Shown here: piece after piece, positions 1-45,600 of the stretch
How positions within the stretch are numbered: the stretch's first letter is position 1
Layout: each line of letters starts with the position of its first letter
NCBI GenBank assembly: GCA_028829895.1
Contig: CM054178.1
Coordinates: 20,154,006 to 20,218,005, forward strand
Length of the DNA: 64,000 bases
Reading direction: 5' to 3'
Source: Sinotaia quadrata
Lineage: Eukaryota > Mollusca > Gastropoda > Architaenioglossa > Viviparidae
Notes under the pieces: model-generated
Database searches by the model: none
The model's input: the letters and a program-made list of their open reading frames with translations, nothing else
Told to the model about the DNA's origin: nothing
Program-made: the position numbers and the translations under genes

Positions 1-669
1 AGGTTGTAAAGTAAACTTAGGCTGACCTTTGATAGTTGATAGTTGTCAGGGTGTTCCAGAAATATATTGCAAAATAACACGACATACTACTCAAAAGTTT
101 TAAATGGAAATGTTGCAGAAGCGTTCTGCTTCTTTCGTTAAAGACATCTGATAATTGTTGGATACAAGTATATCTCTCTACGAGTATCATTCATGAAGTA
201 CACTTAGATTTATGAGAGTCAAGGATAAGGTTTTAACCTGCTATATTTTATAAGAATTAAACAGACGCCATAAGATACAAGAACATCAAGAAATATTGAA
301 CTAAAATTAAACATGCCTGAATAGTAATGAAATCGCACTTGGAAGATAATTACAAAGACATTGACACTAAGAATAAAGAGAATATATAAAGGAATTTCAT
401 CCATTAGCAGAGCATTCAACAAAAAATGTTTAAATTATAATTTTGAAATTGAATTGATATTTAAATTCTTTACTATTTACATTTTCGTTTGAATTCTTTA
501 TAACACATTTCACATTTGTTATAATAAATTCATATCCATATATTGCATAGTGTAATGCATAGATCTCTAATTGTAATGCTTTATGTTGGTAATTAGGTCA
601 CGCCGTGTCATGCGGAAATAATTCATAGCGGAAAGATGCCTGTAGCTTGTTGTCGAGAGTTAAATAATT
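1..669. other. Upstream AT-rich region, nothing recognised
   Basis: No coding similarity, repeat unit or RNA gene stands out here. The only open frame over 60 codons (minus strand, 219-422) has low-complexity composition and no recognisable motif. The region precedes the gene 1 promoter area. Confidence 0.5.
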
Positions 670-759
670 ATATTCAGCGATATTTCACCACTAATACCTG
701 GCGACCCTGACGAATACACTTCCTGGTTAGGAGTATCCGTATTCAAAACTTACACCAAA
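670..759 (+). promoter_or_regulatory. Conserved block just upstream of the gene 1 start codon
   Basis: This stretch is alignable by eye with 48250-48338, directly upstream of the gene 2 start codon. Shared pieces include CGATATTT, GAATACAC, ACTTCCTG and a run ending in AAAATG. It probably holds the 5' UTR and core promoter carried along by the duplication. No clear TATA box is visible, so the promoter label is inference. Confidence 0.35.
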
Positions 760-33260
<32,501 letters not shown>

Positions 33261-33301
33261 TAGGCGTGGTGGGAAGTAATATTTTACATGTTACAAAAAT
33301 A

Positions 33302-33353
33302 ATTAAAATTCTTGAACATATATATTCAATCCAATGTATTATTCTTTATTAAA
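33302..33353 (+). terminator. Candidate polyadenylation signals of gene 1
   Basis: ATTAAA at 33302-33307 and at 33348-33353, 42 and 88 bases after the stop codon. No canonical AATAAA lies closer. Weak evidence because such hexamers are common in AT-rich DNA. Confidence 0.3.
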
Positions 33354-33372
33354 TATAAGAGACATTAATTAA

Positions 33373-33467
33373 TACACACACGCACACACACATACACACG
33401 TACACACATACACACGCACACACACATACACACGTACACACATACACACGCACGCACGCGCACACAC

Positions 33468-33549
<82 letters not shown>
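33373..33549 (+). repeat. Compound microsatellite (CA/CG, CT, TA)
   Basis: CACA/CGCA/TACA mix, then (CT)n, then (TA)n, just beyond the candidate polyadenylation sites of gene 1. Confidence 0.95.
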
Positions 33550-33550
<1 letters not shown>

Positions 33551-33599
33551 TCAGAAAGAAAAGCAGCAAAAAATTTTGAGATGTGTTGAAGGATTTTCA

Positions 33600-34940
33600 T
33601 TCGTAAATTTTAAATAATGTTGACATGTGAGGATTTGGATTATTCATGATTGTGGTATTTTATTTTAATACTTAATATGAACACAGTCTTTCATAAATTT
33701 GTCATATACAATGAAAACATTCTGATGTGCTGTTGCCAGTGACTCACATTCTAATAGTAATCCTGCTACCATTACTACTGCCGCTAGTATTATTACTAAA
33801 ATTTATAACAAGATCTGGAAAGCATAAACAAAACAAAAATAAACAACATAATGTTAATAATTATATGCATGTTAAAGTTAAATAATAATAAATAAAAAAT
33901 ATAAAAATCCAATATTAATAATTATACTGATAAAAAAAAAATTCAAATTGATCTATCATGCAAAACAATTATACTGCGAATAACTAACAGAGACATATAC
34001 ATATAATGAATCTACAAATGTAATTTTAGAAAGAAGATTACTAAAACGGACCACTTATATTTTTTCTTGAAACAAGTAACGAACTATTTGTACTGACATA
34101 AAATTAATACGTTAGTTACCAAAAAATATACACACAAACAAAATTCAAAGGATATTACACCATTTTCATCAACACACCATTTGCTTACAACAACCATGTG
34201 TTTTCTATAAGTACTGATTTACTTAGTTCACCTTTCGAAATAATTAAACAAACAAATCAAATTAAAGTGCTGAAAATACACAAACATTCTGGCAGAGCAT
34301 GATCATGCCACCCATTCTCGCGCATTAATACAATGTAAAAACGTAAACAAAACATCACAAGTATAAGGGAGGTAAGAAAGTAAATAAAAATTATTATTTC
34401 CTGACTTACTCCCCTTACACTGTGACAACATTGATAACATAAATCTATGGCATATGTGTTTGGATTATTTAAACACACACGTTTCCAAAGTTGTACAGTT
34501 CTTCTTTAGTTCCTGTCTTCCATAGTTTAGTACCTTTAGTTTCCACATTGACAGTTATATTCTCTGTTTTTGAGTCGTACTCTACCTGCAGGTGTTTTTC
34601 TCTCTTATTCCTTACTGTTTGCTTTCACATCACCCTGCATTGTAATGTTCTCCTATCTACATTTATTTTGCTTCTGATAGATATTGTGCATTGACAAATG
34701 GTAATAGGTATTGCTGTGCTGTTATTCAAAGAAATGCTTTTAAGCCGAACCACTCCTCTTTGAGTGGTTTCTTCAAAATATATCTTAGCATATTTCATTC
34801 AGTAATATATTACTTGATTACAATGCCTAGAGAACCTTTAAGTTAACTATGTATTTTCTTTATTTAATCTTGTACGCTTTTCATAATTATTCAATGTTCA
34901 GATGAGATGTCTCGTATCTTAATATTATTTTAGTAAATTT
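33600..34940. other. Intergenic, nothing recognised
   Basis: AT-rich sequence with low-information open frames only; no family similarity seen on either strand. Confidence 0.5.
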
Positions 34941-34947
34941 TAAAATT

Positions 34948-35042
34948 GCATTTATCTATCTATCTGTTTATCTGTCTGTCTGTCTGTATGCCTATCTATC
35001 TATCTATCTGTCTGTCTATCTATCTATCTATCTATCTATCAT

Positions 35043-35101
<59 letters not shown>

Positions 35102-35102
35102 G
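34948..35102 (+). repeat. (ATCT)n microsatellite
   Basis: ATCT run with TGTC interruptions; followed by less AT-rich unique sequence ('cgagtggtcacgctgggcat'). Confidence 0.95.
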
Positions 35103-35694
35103 TATAATGTTGTCTTAACGAGTGGTCACGCTGGGCATACCCGAGACCTCACGAGATTTATAGCATGATTTTTAAAGTTTATACATTGATTTTGCTGGGT
35201 CTCCGTGCTCTCTTTCCCGGAGGCCTGTAATGTTGTTATATGACGGTCACTATATAATAATGTTTACTGTAAGTGTTTTCTTAAAATAAAATAAATTTCA
35301 TAGACAATATACGTAGGAGAGTTATTTGTGAGCAGGAATCATATGTATAACTTGTGCTGTTCGATCGTTGGTGAGTGACTTCACAGATATCAGGTGTAGT
35401 ATGGTGTTAACATCTTTAAAATTTATTTTTGCTAATGTATTGGGTTTTTATGTGAGGTCATGAGAAATTAGCAACGGTAATTCAGCCAACGCGTATAAAG
35501 TATTTCGATCTTATAATTATTAATAATTGTTCGAAATGTTTATAAAATTAAATTTGTGGTGTTTTATAATTGATATCTACTTCAACATATTTGACTGAAT
35601 CATATGGTGTACTGAAGATTTATATTTGGTTGCCTAGTGATTATTTTAATGAATGTTTCATTCCGGTGACATATTTTGTCATAGTGTATATTGA

Positions 35695-35715
35695 GTAGTA
35701 GTAGTAGTAGTAGTG

Positions 35716-35790
<75 letters not shown>

Positions 35791-35810
35791 ATAGTAGTAG
35801 TAGTGGTATC
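35695..35810 (+). repeat. (TAG)n microsatellite
   Basis: AGT/TAG trinucleotide run; the minus frame is a poly-leucine artefact. Confidence 0.95.
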
Positions 35811-35819
35811 TTTAACAAG

Positions 35820-37860
35820 GAAGTATAATAAAGAGATTAACTTCAACGGTCAGTTTCACAAACAAATATTTGTAAAGCAACCTTTTATGTGATATTGTAA
35901 TCCTTTAAAAGCAATATTTTTCATATGATATTTCTCTCGTGCTCACTGGCTCTTTCCTCTCTCTAAGTCGATCTGAGTATTTCATTCCATCACTCTACTC
36001 TTTGAATGGATTCATCTCTTTGCGTCTTACAGTTATTTCTTCCAGACTCACTGTTTATACTAATATAAATTGTTATTTCTTTGGATCGCTTGCTTGCTAG
36101 AACTTACAGTGTATGGTAGTCATAATATGATAGTGATATATCTGTGTCATATACTTGATTGTCAGTTTGATCATTTATTATTTCTTGTTTCACAATAATA
36201 TGTTTGTTTTGCGATCTTACTAGCATTATAGAATATCAGATACTTTTATTTTATACAGCCTCTTATGATAACACTAGCGAAATATATATTCTATATATAA
36301 GTATGAAATCATATTATTGAAAATAAAATATTCTTGATACGTTCATTAGTGTTGTCATAACAATTTATTGTATACTTATTGACAGTTCGTATTTCTTTTA
36401 CTTTTGCTTAAAAGAAAAGAAAATTGAATTCACATTTCCTATATATTCTTATCTTCACACTTCCTTTGCAGCACTGTGTCTACTAAACATTCATGCTAAA
36501 AGAGAAAGTACTTTTTAAAAAAAAATAATTAAAAAAATGAAAAAAAAAAATATAATGCAAACTTACAGAGATAAATAGATAGTAGTTTATTTAATACATA
36601 CAAAAGAATCTATTTGTGATTTAAATATGGATCTCAATAAACTAATGAAAATGATGAGATATTTGAGTGTATATATATATATATAAAGAGTGCAATTTAT
36701 TTTCAGAAATATATTCTAGGTAATCGGGAAAATGTACTAGTCTTGAAAGTATTGACATTTCCTCCAAGCATCTGATCTGTATTGATCATTACAACTTACA
36801 TTTCACTTTATTGTATCCTTTTCATATGTACGAAGACATCATCTTGGTTACGAATTATCTTTCCTTTCTGATAGTCAGACTGTAGCAGAGTAATGTGTCT
36901 ATCCCTATTTCTAGCATTTCTAAAGAGTGAGTCTAGGTAAAAATGTGTTTGGTTTCATGATTAAGGAAACCAGAGTGGAAATTATATTATTTACTCTTTG
37001 CAAATGACTCTTTCAGTGAGCGTTAAAGACTGATTCCCTCCTTATAATTTTGGGTTGTACATGGAACAAAGATGATCCTTATCTAGATAAGGTACATATA
37101 CCTCTGTACTTTTTTAATAGTTATGTTTATTAGAAATGTTATGCCATTTGAAACATGTTCATCTTTTATTTCTTGCAGAGGCATATGCCGAAATAAGTAT
37201 TTATTATTATTGTAATTTGCAGTACACCTAGACTCCGCAATTACCTATGTTTCAGGGTTTAGGTTTCAGTTCTATCTTTTTTTTCTGAAATCGATGATGT
37301 GGGCTTAGGGTGCATGCATTTGATGTTAATAATGACGTGTCCTATTGAGTGTGACGAGTCTTGTGCAGTGACTCAAGTGCAGCTTGAAATTAACTTTTTA
37401 GTTAGAATGGTGAAAATATAGGACTGAATATGTTTTGATTATTTTTAAAGTTATTGTTAAACTTTTATTTTCATTTTTATTAATTGTTCTGCCTCGTGTA
37501 TCCTTTAGTATGAACGAATAAACAAACCTTACTAGCCGATTAAACTTCAAACTAGTGTCTTTGTTTTCACACGATGGTAATCTTTAAGAGGTTGTAACTG
37601 CTTTAAAGTACAATGAGATACACAAATACACAACTTTCAAATAGCAATAAATATATCCTATGTTAAGTAGATACAATGAAATATTTAACTTGCTAAATCT
37701 GCATGTATGAAGAGTGAACAAGAGATGCAAATATAATGCTAGTGAATAAATAATAATAAAATACAAACCTGAAATGAAACTTATTGATTGATAAATTTTA
37801 TTTGAGACAAAGTATTGATTTCATATAATGGTTATAATAATATTTCCTTTTAGTACATCA
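35820..37860. other. Intergenic, nothing recognised
   Basis: AT-rich, no open frame of note and no repeat unit recognised apart from short TA runs (about 36669-36684). Confidence 0.5.
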
Positions 37861-37865
37861 AATCA

Positions 37866-38014
<149 letters not shown>

Positions 38015-38144
38015 TGTTGGCCAGAGTTCAAACAGGGTGTACCAGCTCATGTGTGTATATGTCGTGATTTACTATGTTATTGGAAATTACTCACTTCTTC
38101 CAAAAGTGTCAAGAGTATACAAATAAGTGATGTAAGGTCATTGT

Positions 38145-38245
38145 CACGTGTCAGGTTTGGGTTTAACGAATCTGTCCTATTTTAGATTATCAGGTATCAA
38201 TATTGGTTATTGATTAATCTCTAACAATAACGACAGCCGGCCGGC
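38145..38245 (+). repeat. Short dispersed repeat, inverted partner of 23697-23810
   Basis: See the partner for the shared phrases. It ends in the GC-rich run GACAGCCGGCCGGCCGG. Confidence 0.6.
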
Positions 38246-38539
38246 CGGATCTATCTACTACGATTATGCCAAATGATTCCGGCTATTACTCAATGAAACA
38301 TCGCCAGATAAATCAGTTGACTTGCCCAAGCTAGCAACGTTATCCATCCCTTTATTTATTAATTAGAATTAATTATTTATTTAGTCTTGGTTCGTCCCCA
38401 GCTAGCTAATCAGTCGTGCTACAAATGATTATGTAACAATGGGTCAGATAACAATTTATAATAAAAAAGAACATTAATGGTACATAGATAATTAGAGTTA
38501 ATCTAACCTACTTAGCTCAAATTCTGAATGGCTATATAT

Positions 38540-39290
38540 ACACTGGTATTAGTTCGTTCTGTTCATAATGGGGATTTATCCCACTCAACTGAAGTTTATG
38601 AGGTATTTGAAGTGTTGCTGTCATCTATTCGACTTATGCATCTTGACGTCATGCAGCAGGTCTCCCGTCTGGTCACTCCAACGTTGGACGTGACCCCTGG
38701 CGTAGTCCTCAAAGGACCGTTGGTTTCAGGACTTAAGACTCCATGCCTAAGACTCCAAGACTACAAGACCGGCTGAAAATGAATAACATCATTCTGCAGT
38801 ATCATGTTAAAATGAGCAATCATATGGGCTTGTGGTGACAGTGATAGATTGCTCTGTACAAATCTCTACTAATTAGCCACAAGCTAATACACAATTCCCA
38901 ATCAATAAAAATACTTAAATGAACAAAATGATTTCGCTCGAAAGTCCATTTTCTCTCAGTGAGTCAGTTAACTCACCGTCAAGCTAATGACCGCCTTTTA
39001 AGACCTGATTTCTTTGCCACTTCAAATTCAAGTGATTAGACAATACATTTATGTACAGCAGATAACATTTTAGATTCATCGCATTTGCATTTCTCATTCT
39101 CGTAAATCATAACCACTGGATAATAAAACCTACTCATCCAGTTAGATTTAGTTTGTATTACGTCAGAATGTCTATCACAGTCTCAACTTGGGTTGTTTAT
39201 TTCCATTTCTGACACTTTCAAAAATACTGTTATGAGGAGAGCTAAAGGTTCGGCCACTATGACGATTTAACAATTTATATAAAAAATCAC
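38540..39290. repeat. Dispersed repeat, second copy (unoccupied insertion site)
   Basis: About 38960-39280 aligns with about 13650-13955. At 39266 it reads TTTAACAATTTATATAAA, corresponding to the site where the solo LTR at 13961 is inserted. Confidence 0.6.
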
Positions 39291-39299
39291 ATTTTAAAA

Positions 39300-39900
39300 T
39301 AGGGAGTGTCAAATTTAATCCGCCACCATGTTATAGCCTACATTTTTTTTTTTTTTTAAAAAAGAATGCATTTCACTTGTCGATCCAAGTTATGAAATGC
39401 GTCTCTTTTCCTTGTATTGATGAAACATAAAGATTCTACATTTTTAAAAGAAAACATTTTTCAAGGAAGTTATAATACGTCATATTCTCACTATTTCTAA
39501 GCATTATATTAATACTGTGATTAATAAAAGCATGACTTTCATTTTTAAATTTAACTGCAGAAGTCTGTGTTTTACCTGACATTTTTGTTGCATATCAGAT
39601 CGCTTGACTGGAATTGTAATGTAATCAGTCAGGTTAAGCTCTTAAAGAAAATATATGCAGATTTCATACTTTGCTTTTATATGATTTATGTAAATAGAGA
39701 GAAACCTTGTGGTTGTACCGAAAAAATAATGTTATTCTATGAGAAATATTCCTTTGATAATATAATTTTTAAGTTTTAAATCAGCGGGGTTTCATTGAAA
39801 GCTTCGCACTGTGATAGGAGGATTTCAAGTTGAATTTATTATTGTTATTCATGCCTTTCATTGTAATTTGAATGTTCGTGTATTGGTGTAAAACACAATT
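39300..39900. other. Intergenic, nothing recognised
   Basis: AT-rich; a short open frame at 39567-39779 shows no recognisable motif. Confidence 0.5.
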
Positions 39901-39906
39901 AGATTG

Positions 39907-40158
39907 CTAGTGAATATGTGAGATTTCTCTATAATTGTTGGGCATGCTCATTTCGTTATATACTCGATTCATTTCAGGTATATACTTGTCAAATGTCCTA
40001 AGTGTGAGATTGTTTGACATAAGGTAAATATATTCAAGAGTGAGAGCAATACAAACATGGTGGGTGTTGAGTATTGATATGCGATTTTCTAATTCCATAA
40101 TATGAATGTAAATACTCCAGTTGAACATTCCAAATAAACATTTACATGGGCTAAACAC
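39907..40158 (-). pseudogene. Possible C-terminal part of a PTP domain
   Basis: The minus-strand frame reads LENRISILNTHHVCIALTLE, YIYLMSNNLTLRTFDKYIPE. This resembles the RxxxVQTxxQYxFxxxALLEY segment near the end of tyrosine phosphatase domains and the linker that follows. It lies downstream, in the minus-strand sense, of the clear PTP exon at 41013-41203, the order expected for one gene. Similarity is weak. Confidence 0.38.
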
Positions 40159-40332
40159 GCATAATCTTAAATACCCCTTACTTCAGTGTTCATTTCAAAC
40201 ATCAGTAATTTGTCGATCAGACAAAATATACAATCAACTACTTCACACAAGGAAATATTCTACTAATCTTCGACCAATGCCTGCCATTTCCGGTCTAAAG
40301 TTACTTTGCGACCATCCATTATTGTATGTATA

Positions 40333-40335
<3 letters not shown>

Positions 40336-40391
<56 letters not shown>
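40336..40391 (+). repeat. (GT)n microsatellite
   Basis: GT run; the valine/cysteine frame over it is an artefact. Confidence 0.95.
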
Positions 40392-40393
<2 letters not shown>

Positions 40394-41012
40394 CTGTTGT
40401 TATGTATACCAGTATGTATATGATATAAAGTAAATACACCACCTAGTCAAACTTTAAAAGGAAAGTCTAAACACACAAGAGTCAAGTGTCTCTAATAATA
40501 ACTGAATACAAGTTATTACACCCAATGAGTCAACATTTCAGTTCTCGGTGGCTCACTTGTTGTCCACATCCATTACCTAATTTCTGCACAGCAAATCACT
40601 TCAACTGACATTCATTATTAATGACGAAATCGAATTTAGGATCATGTGTTCTTATTTTGCATATAGATTAGATTGATTCTAGATTTTGTTACAAATAGAA
40701 TGAAGTATTGTGTATCACTTCCGAGCCCCAAAATGATCGCACTCGCGTCTTGTTATCTAATTTAACAACGCTTCCGGACGGAAAATGTTGTACTGAAGAT
40801 AAAATACACGAAGCTCGCGCACAAACACGACACTTTTAGACAGTTGATGAACACATCTATTACAAGTCAGGCATGCATACGATTCTATTTGTGTCTTTTC
40901 TGAAAATTTGCTTTGGCATTAGACAACAAGTTTGTTATGGATATGATTGACTGTATTTGAGCTTACATACTTACATGAATATAACTGACTTCATGAGAAC
41001 TGATATACTTGC

Positions 41013-41203
41013 GTGAATATAATTTGCGTTGATATAATCTGATGCAATGTCATTTTGCAATCTGTCTAAAACCACCCTGGTGCTACCATCTGAAATATTG
41101 TCGATTCGGTTAAAACATGCTTCCACAAATTTCTTTTCATTAGAAGTCAATGCCCTTAATAATATATTATCTTCCATTTCTATTTTAGAATGCATACATA
41201 AAA
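41013..41203 (-). pseudogene. Receptor-type protein tyrosine phosphatase exon (N-terminal part of PTP domain)
   Basis: On the minus strand, after acceptor aaattttcag (phase 1), the frame reads FVEACFNRIDNISDGSTRVVL, then DRLQNDIASDYINANYIH. This matches the conserved start of PTP domains: KNRYxNIxPxDxxRVxL, then DYINANYI, one of the most conserved motifs of the family. KNRY is FNRI here, so the tyrosine that helps form the substrate pocket is missing. The frame ends at a gcaagt sequence, which fits a GC-type donor or a mutated gt. No WPD or HCSAG catalytic segment was found between here and 39907. Mollusc genomes have receptor PTPs with multiple-EGF ectodomains, so this may come from a relative of the flanking genes; that is inference. 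Most likely a relic. Confidence 0.75.
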
Positions 41204-41294
41204 CTGAAAATTTTATTTATGTATATCTGCCCTCACTTTAAATGAAATACAGTAAATACATTTAAATGCAGGTTTTTAATAAAATAAAGATGAA

Positions 41295-41387
41295 ATGTAC
41301 GTATTTATATGAACACTAGTAATTGTTTTATATTTAAGAGTGACTTAAGTATAAAACAATTAGTAGTGTTCATATAAATACGTACAT
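41295..41387. repeat. Near-perfect inverted repeat / hairpin
   Basis: Two 44-nt arms (41295-41338 and 41344-41387) with only two mismatches, separated by a 5-nt loop. The left arm begins ATGTACGTATTTATATGAAC and ends TTTAAG. It could be a foldback element, a small-RNA source or a replication-generated palindrome. No flanking target duplication was evident. Confidence 0.9.
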
Positions 41388-41399
41388 ATTATTCTAAGG

Positions 41400-42360
41400 A
41401 AAGACTAAATCTGTTTTCAGTGTAAATACATATCTTGTTCACCATCATTTATAGACGCATCATGCCTCACAGTAATTTTTGCAAATTTGTTAATGGCACA
41501 GGCAATCAATTGATATTAGAAGTCTTTCAATGCAAGAACAATATGACTACAGTGATGCTAAACAATAGTAAATATTCTTTTCTTATTTAGAAATAATGAG
41601 TTACGGCAAAATAATGTTGAATCGATTCTTTTAATGGTTTTCTGCCCTCAGACCGTTGTCATGACTGTGAATCATCTTGGGTGGGAGTTTCTGCAATCAA
41701 TGATTATAAATCACAGTTACGTATGTGTAAATGTAAAAAGCAATTGATCAATATTGCTTTGTTGTTTTAAATGCTTTAATTAATGCATAATTATAATGAC
41801 TGTACTAAATACGATATACACAACTGCTTGCTTGTGTGGTTTGTATTTAATGAGTACATGTAAATATCCGGAAACTCAAATTAGAGATGAACTGTGTGAT
41901 TGAAGTCGAAAATTGCGATGGGTACTCGACTAATATAATTTATTCAGTGCACCCAAGCCACATTGGTGGTAAGATATAAAAATCATTAGAGAAGCTTAAG
42001 CTTTCACCACACATAAGAACAGCAGCAACAACACTCTAGAAAAATAGTTGTGCTCCTGATGGTGATGAGGGAGTGGGGTGGTGTAGGGTAGTACTTGTCA
42101 GCCGTCGGTGATGTACCTGGCCAAATCCTCAGCGCGGAAATTTAATACTACAGCCAACTTCACTTACTTTAATGACTAGTTGGAGATGTCTGTAATATAT
42201 AAATGCCGAAACTACATAATTAACCATATAGATAAGAAGATTATTCAGTTTCTACATTTAAAAGTGTTATAACTTTGTGTCCAAACGTTTGAAATTCAAC
42301 AAAATTAGCCAAAACTAACACTTGAAAACTTGAACAGAGGGGCTAGAAACAGTGTACTTG
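41400..42360. other. Intergenic, nothing recognised
   Basis: No coding similarity or repeat recognised on either strand. Confidence 0.45.
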
Positions 42361-42469
42361 TATTAATTACAGATAAATAAATGAACGCCACACCAAGAGC
42401 AACATTAGTGTACCTGTAATAGCGATAAATAAATAAGTGAACACCACGTGCAATATTGCTGTACATGTG

Positions 42470-42600
42470 CGACAACTCCAAACTCCTATGGCTGTCAATT
42501 TATTATTTACTAAAAATTCCATTTTCAATTTTCTGCTCTTCAGAGTTTCCAGCATGTACGTTTGCAATGAGCTGACTGGTTGAAATTTGGATTTGATGCA
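42470..42600 (-). pseudogene. Coding-like segment, distal part (split by an LTR element)
   Basis: The minus frame reads SKFQPVSSLQTYMLETLKSR then KLKMEFLVNNK. It continues, across the LTR element 42601-46349, the coding-like minus-strand segment at 46350-46640 once one ATGCA duplication is removed. No family is recognised. Confidence 0.3.
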
Positions 42601-45600
42601 TGTCACGAAAATCAAGAAATATTAATAATTTTTTTTCTCTCCCTCTAAGTATTTTCTAACTCTAAACTAGTCATGCGTTTGGAAAAACGGGAAAACGGAA
42701 CGTAGTATTTTAATTGTTGGTGTACGTTAGAAATAGTTAATGAGTTCTATTTTGGCAATTTTTATTCTTAGGTATCTCAGCTCTTGTACTGATAAACGCC
42801 TTCATTTAGTAAGACTGCCATTGTAGAAACAGAAGTATATAATTTGTAAAGGTAGAAAAGAGTAATGTGTAATGAAGAGGCTTGTTAGACTATTAAATGT
42901 TTAAAGTGGATTACAGCATATAAATAGTGTTAGTCTTATAGTGAGAGATTTTGTTTTGCGGTGTTAAATTTTTCAGTGTCAACAGACTTTGTTTTGATTC
43001 ATTTCTGTCCGTTAACAACGCGCAGTGTGCCCCGCACAGCCAGCGACCTAATTTTTTTTTTCTCGTTCCCTCACCGCGCAGTGACGCTACGCTTGCTGAC
43101 GACCACACGAGAGAATTTTTTTCTCCTTCCCTTTGTAAAGGAAGGAACGGTTGCTTAGGACGCGTTACCTTTTGCTAGAAATGGCCTCGTATTTTTAGTA
43201 CACACTAATTCTGATTTCTAAAAGATTGATTGGCATTTTCGTAAATTGCTTCGTGTAATTTTATCTTTTAACTTGGAGTAGAAGTGTACTTGTACACAAT
43301 TTTTTTTAAGCAAGAGTGACACTGACTGATATAAGAAATGTTACGATAATAGAACAACAGATCATTGTGAGGTTACATTCAGATCAAGATTTTGGAACAA
43401 GTTGGTAGTTTTTTTTTATAAATAATCATATTGATATTAACTGTTTACATTTATAAATGTATTTATGGAAGACTAGTTTGATTTTTTTGAGGAAAGTTTT
43501 AGAGAAAAGATTTTTGCAAATAAATTTTTGAACCATACACTTTAACATGCAAGTACTGCTAGTGTTTATACATGTATCTAACTTGTAAATTTTTTAAGAA
43601 ATTACCCTGTGAGGTGATTTCATTTTAATTCTCAATCATCACGTGGGATGATAAGCTACCTAGGCTGATATTTTTGAAAAAACTGCATGTTACTTCTTTT
43701 GCATAAATTGGTAAAATACGAAATAGGTAGGTGTATAGGCAGTAAATACGTTTATGCAATTAATTTTTAGGGCTGATCACCGTAGGAACCAATGCATTGT
43801 CTAGGCATCCAATAGGCACAGTTTAAATAAATTTCGTGGAACAGAATACTTTTAATTGCTTGGATTGTAATCAACTTTTGAAAAGAAAAAAAAAATTAAT
43901 ATTGTTGACCTACACTTATTTCATAAGCTTCGGTCAAAAAGGAGGAGGGATATGTCAAGAAAATCAAGAAATATTAATAATTTTTTTTCTCTCCCTGTAA
44001 GTATTTTCTAACTCTAAACTATGAGCGAAACAGGGTGAAAATGACTTAGTTCGTGCCGAGAATAGGAAAACGATAATTAACTTGCTGGCTGACCAGGACC
44101 CACGCCCATAAATCTGTGTCAGTGTAGGGTACATGGCAGGCCAGTGTACCAAGTTCGTGAGGAAGCGTTGGGACTGCCAATTATGTCCGTGACGAAGGCA
44201 GACTGAGTTTTTGAAATGTAAACATCTTTTTTTTTAAGAATCACCACTATAAATGTTTGGTAGTAGGTTGATATTGATTGTTATTGTGAAATTACTATTG
44301 TTTTGTGAAAGTACTAGTGAAATAGAAGTTAAGTTATTGGAAAGTTAATCATTGTATCACTAAGTTAAAAAGGTTGGCCTGTGTGTACAACCTTGTCTTG
44401 CTGTGAGTTAATGTATGACGTGCCAGGTGGCCATGAGTTGCCACAGTAACTGTAGTTTTAAAATAAAATGGTAGGACCCTTGCTCTGAGATGTAGTTAGC
44501 GTGCTCTGAGAAGTTAGTTAAGATAGTTCAAATGGATATGTAAATCACAGTGTCAACTGGGAACTTGATACTTTGGCACTGATAGAACTGGACGCCAGAG
44601 GTGGCCAGGATGGGCAGAGAATATTCATAAGCACGTAACAGTGCCGTGCTGGTTGTAAATGGGCAGTGCCGGAAGGGGGATAGCGTCTGTGCTGGAAGGA
44701 GGGTGTGTGTACCAGCCAGCTCAGGGAAAGGGGTGTGCAAGAACTTTGTGTATAAAAGAGGAGATGGAGCCAGGGGCGGATGAGAAACATGGAAGAGAAA
44801 CGTGGAAAATGTAGCGTGTTGTACAGGGGTGAAGGACACCTCTGTTAGAGTTTCTCCCTGCTTTTATGGATCAAGAAAACTCTATATTCTGAAGGCAAAA
44901 CAGAAGGAGGATTCTTGGACACTGTAACAGTGTGCCAGAAGTCTACCTGACTGCGTAAGAGCGCGTTGTAACAACCGCTGCAGTTTTTAGATGGGCCAAA
45001 TCAAATCAGATAGCCATCTCAGGTTTTCAAAGACTCTGTCAAAGACCGCGGGTGATCGATTATTTTCCAGGCAGAGGCAAATTCCTGGTGGAAGTTTAAT
45101 GTCACGGCGCTGGGAGATGTTACAGAACGAGATGTTACATAGTGGTAGTAACTATCGTTGGAAGCAGTAGCGGTCATGCATGAGGCATACCGCCGAGAAC
45201 GGCAAAGGTTGGCCGTTGTGAAGAAGAGAAGATGAGAAACGAAGTTAAGGGAAGAGAAGATGAGAAACGAAGTTAAGAGGAGAGAAGATGAGAAACGAAG
45301 TTATGATGAAGAGAAGAGATGAGAAACGAAGTTAAGAGATGAGATGAAATGAGCCGAAATTGAAGAGAAGAAGAGAGAAGAGAGAACGCAATGAAAGTTG
45401 AGAAATTAGGCCTAACGAGAGAAGCGCACGGGAGCGTGAAGTGTAGCAGCCGTCGTAACAGTGAGGGCAGCCAGGTCGAGACGTCGACGATGTTTTGTTG
45501 TATCATCAACCCCCCCCCCAGCACCAGAAGTGTAACGATGTGAGCCCAGCACAAGAGAAAGTAACGAACTATGTGAGCAGAGAACTAGGAGAACATGACA

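Noticed and set aside
41295..41387. Conventional microRNA gene
   Set aside because: The 44-nt arms pair almost perfectly; animal pre-miRNAs usually have bulges and a larger loop. Kept as an unusual hairpin instead.
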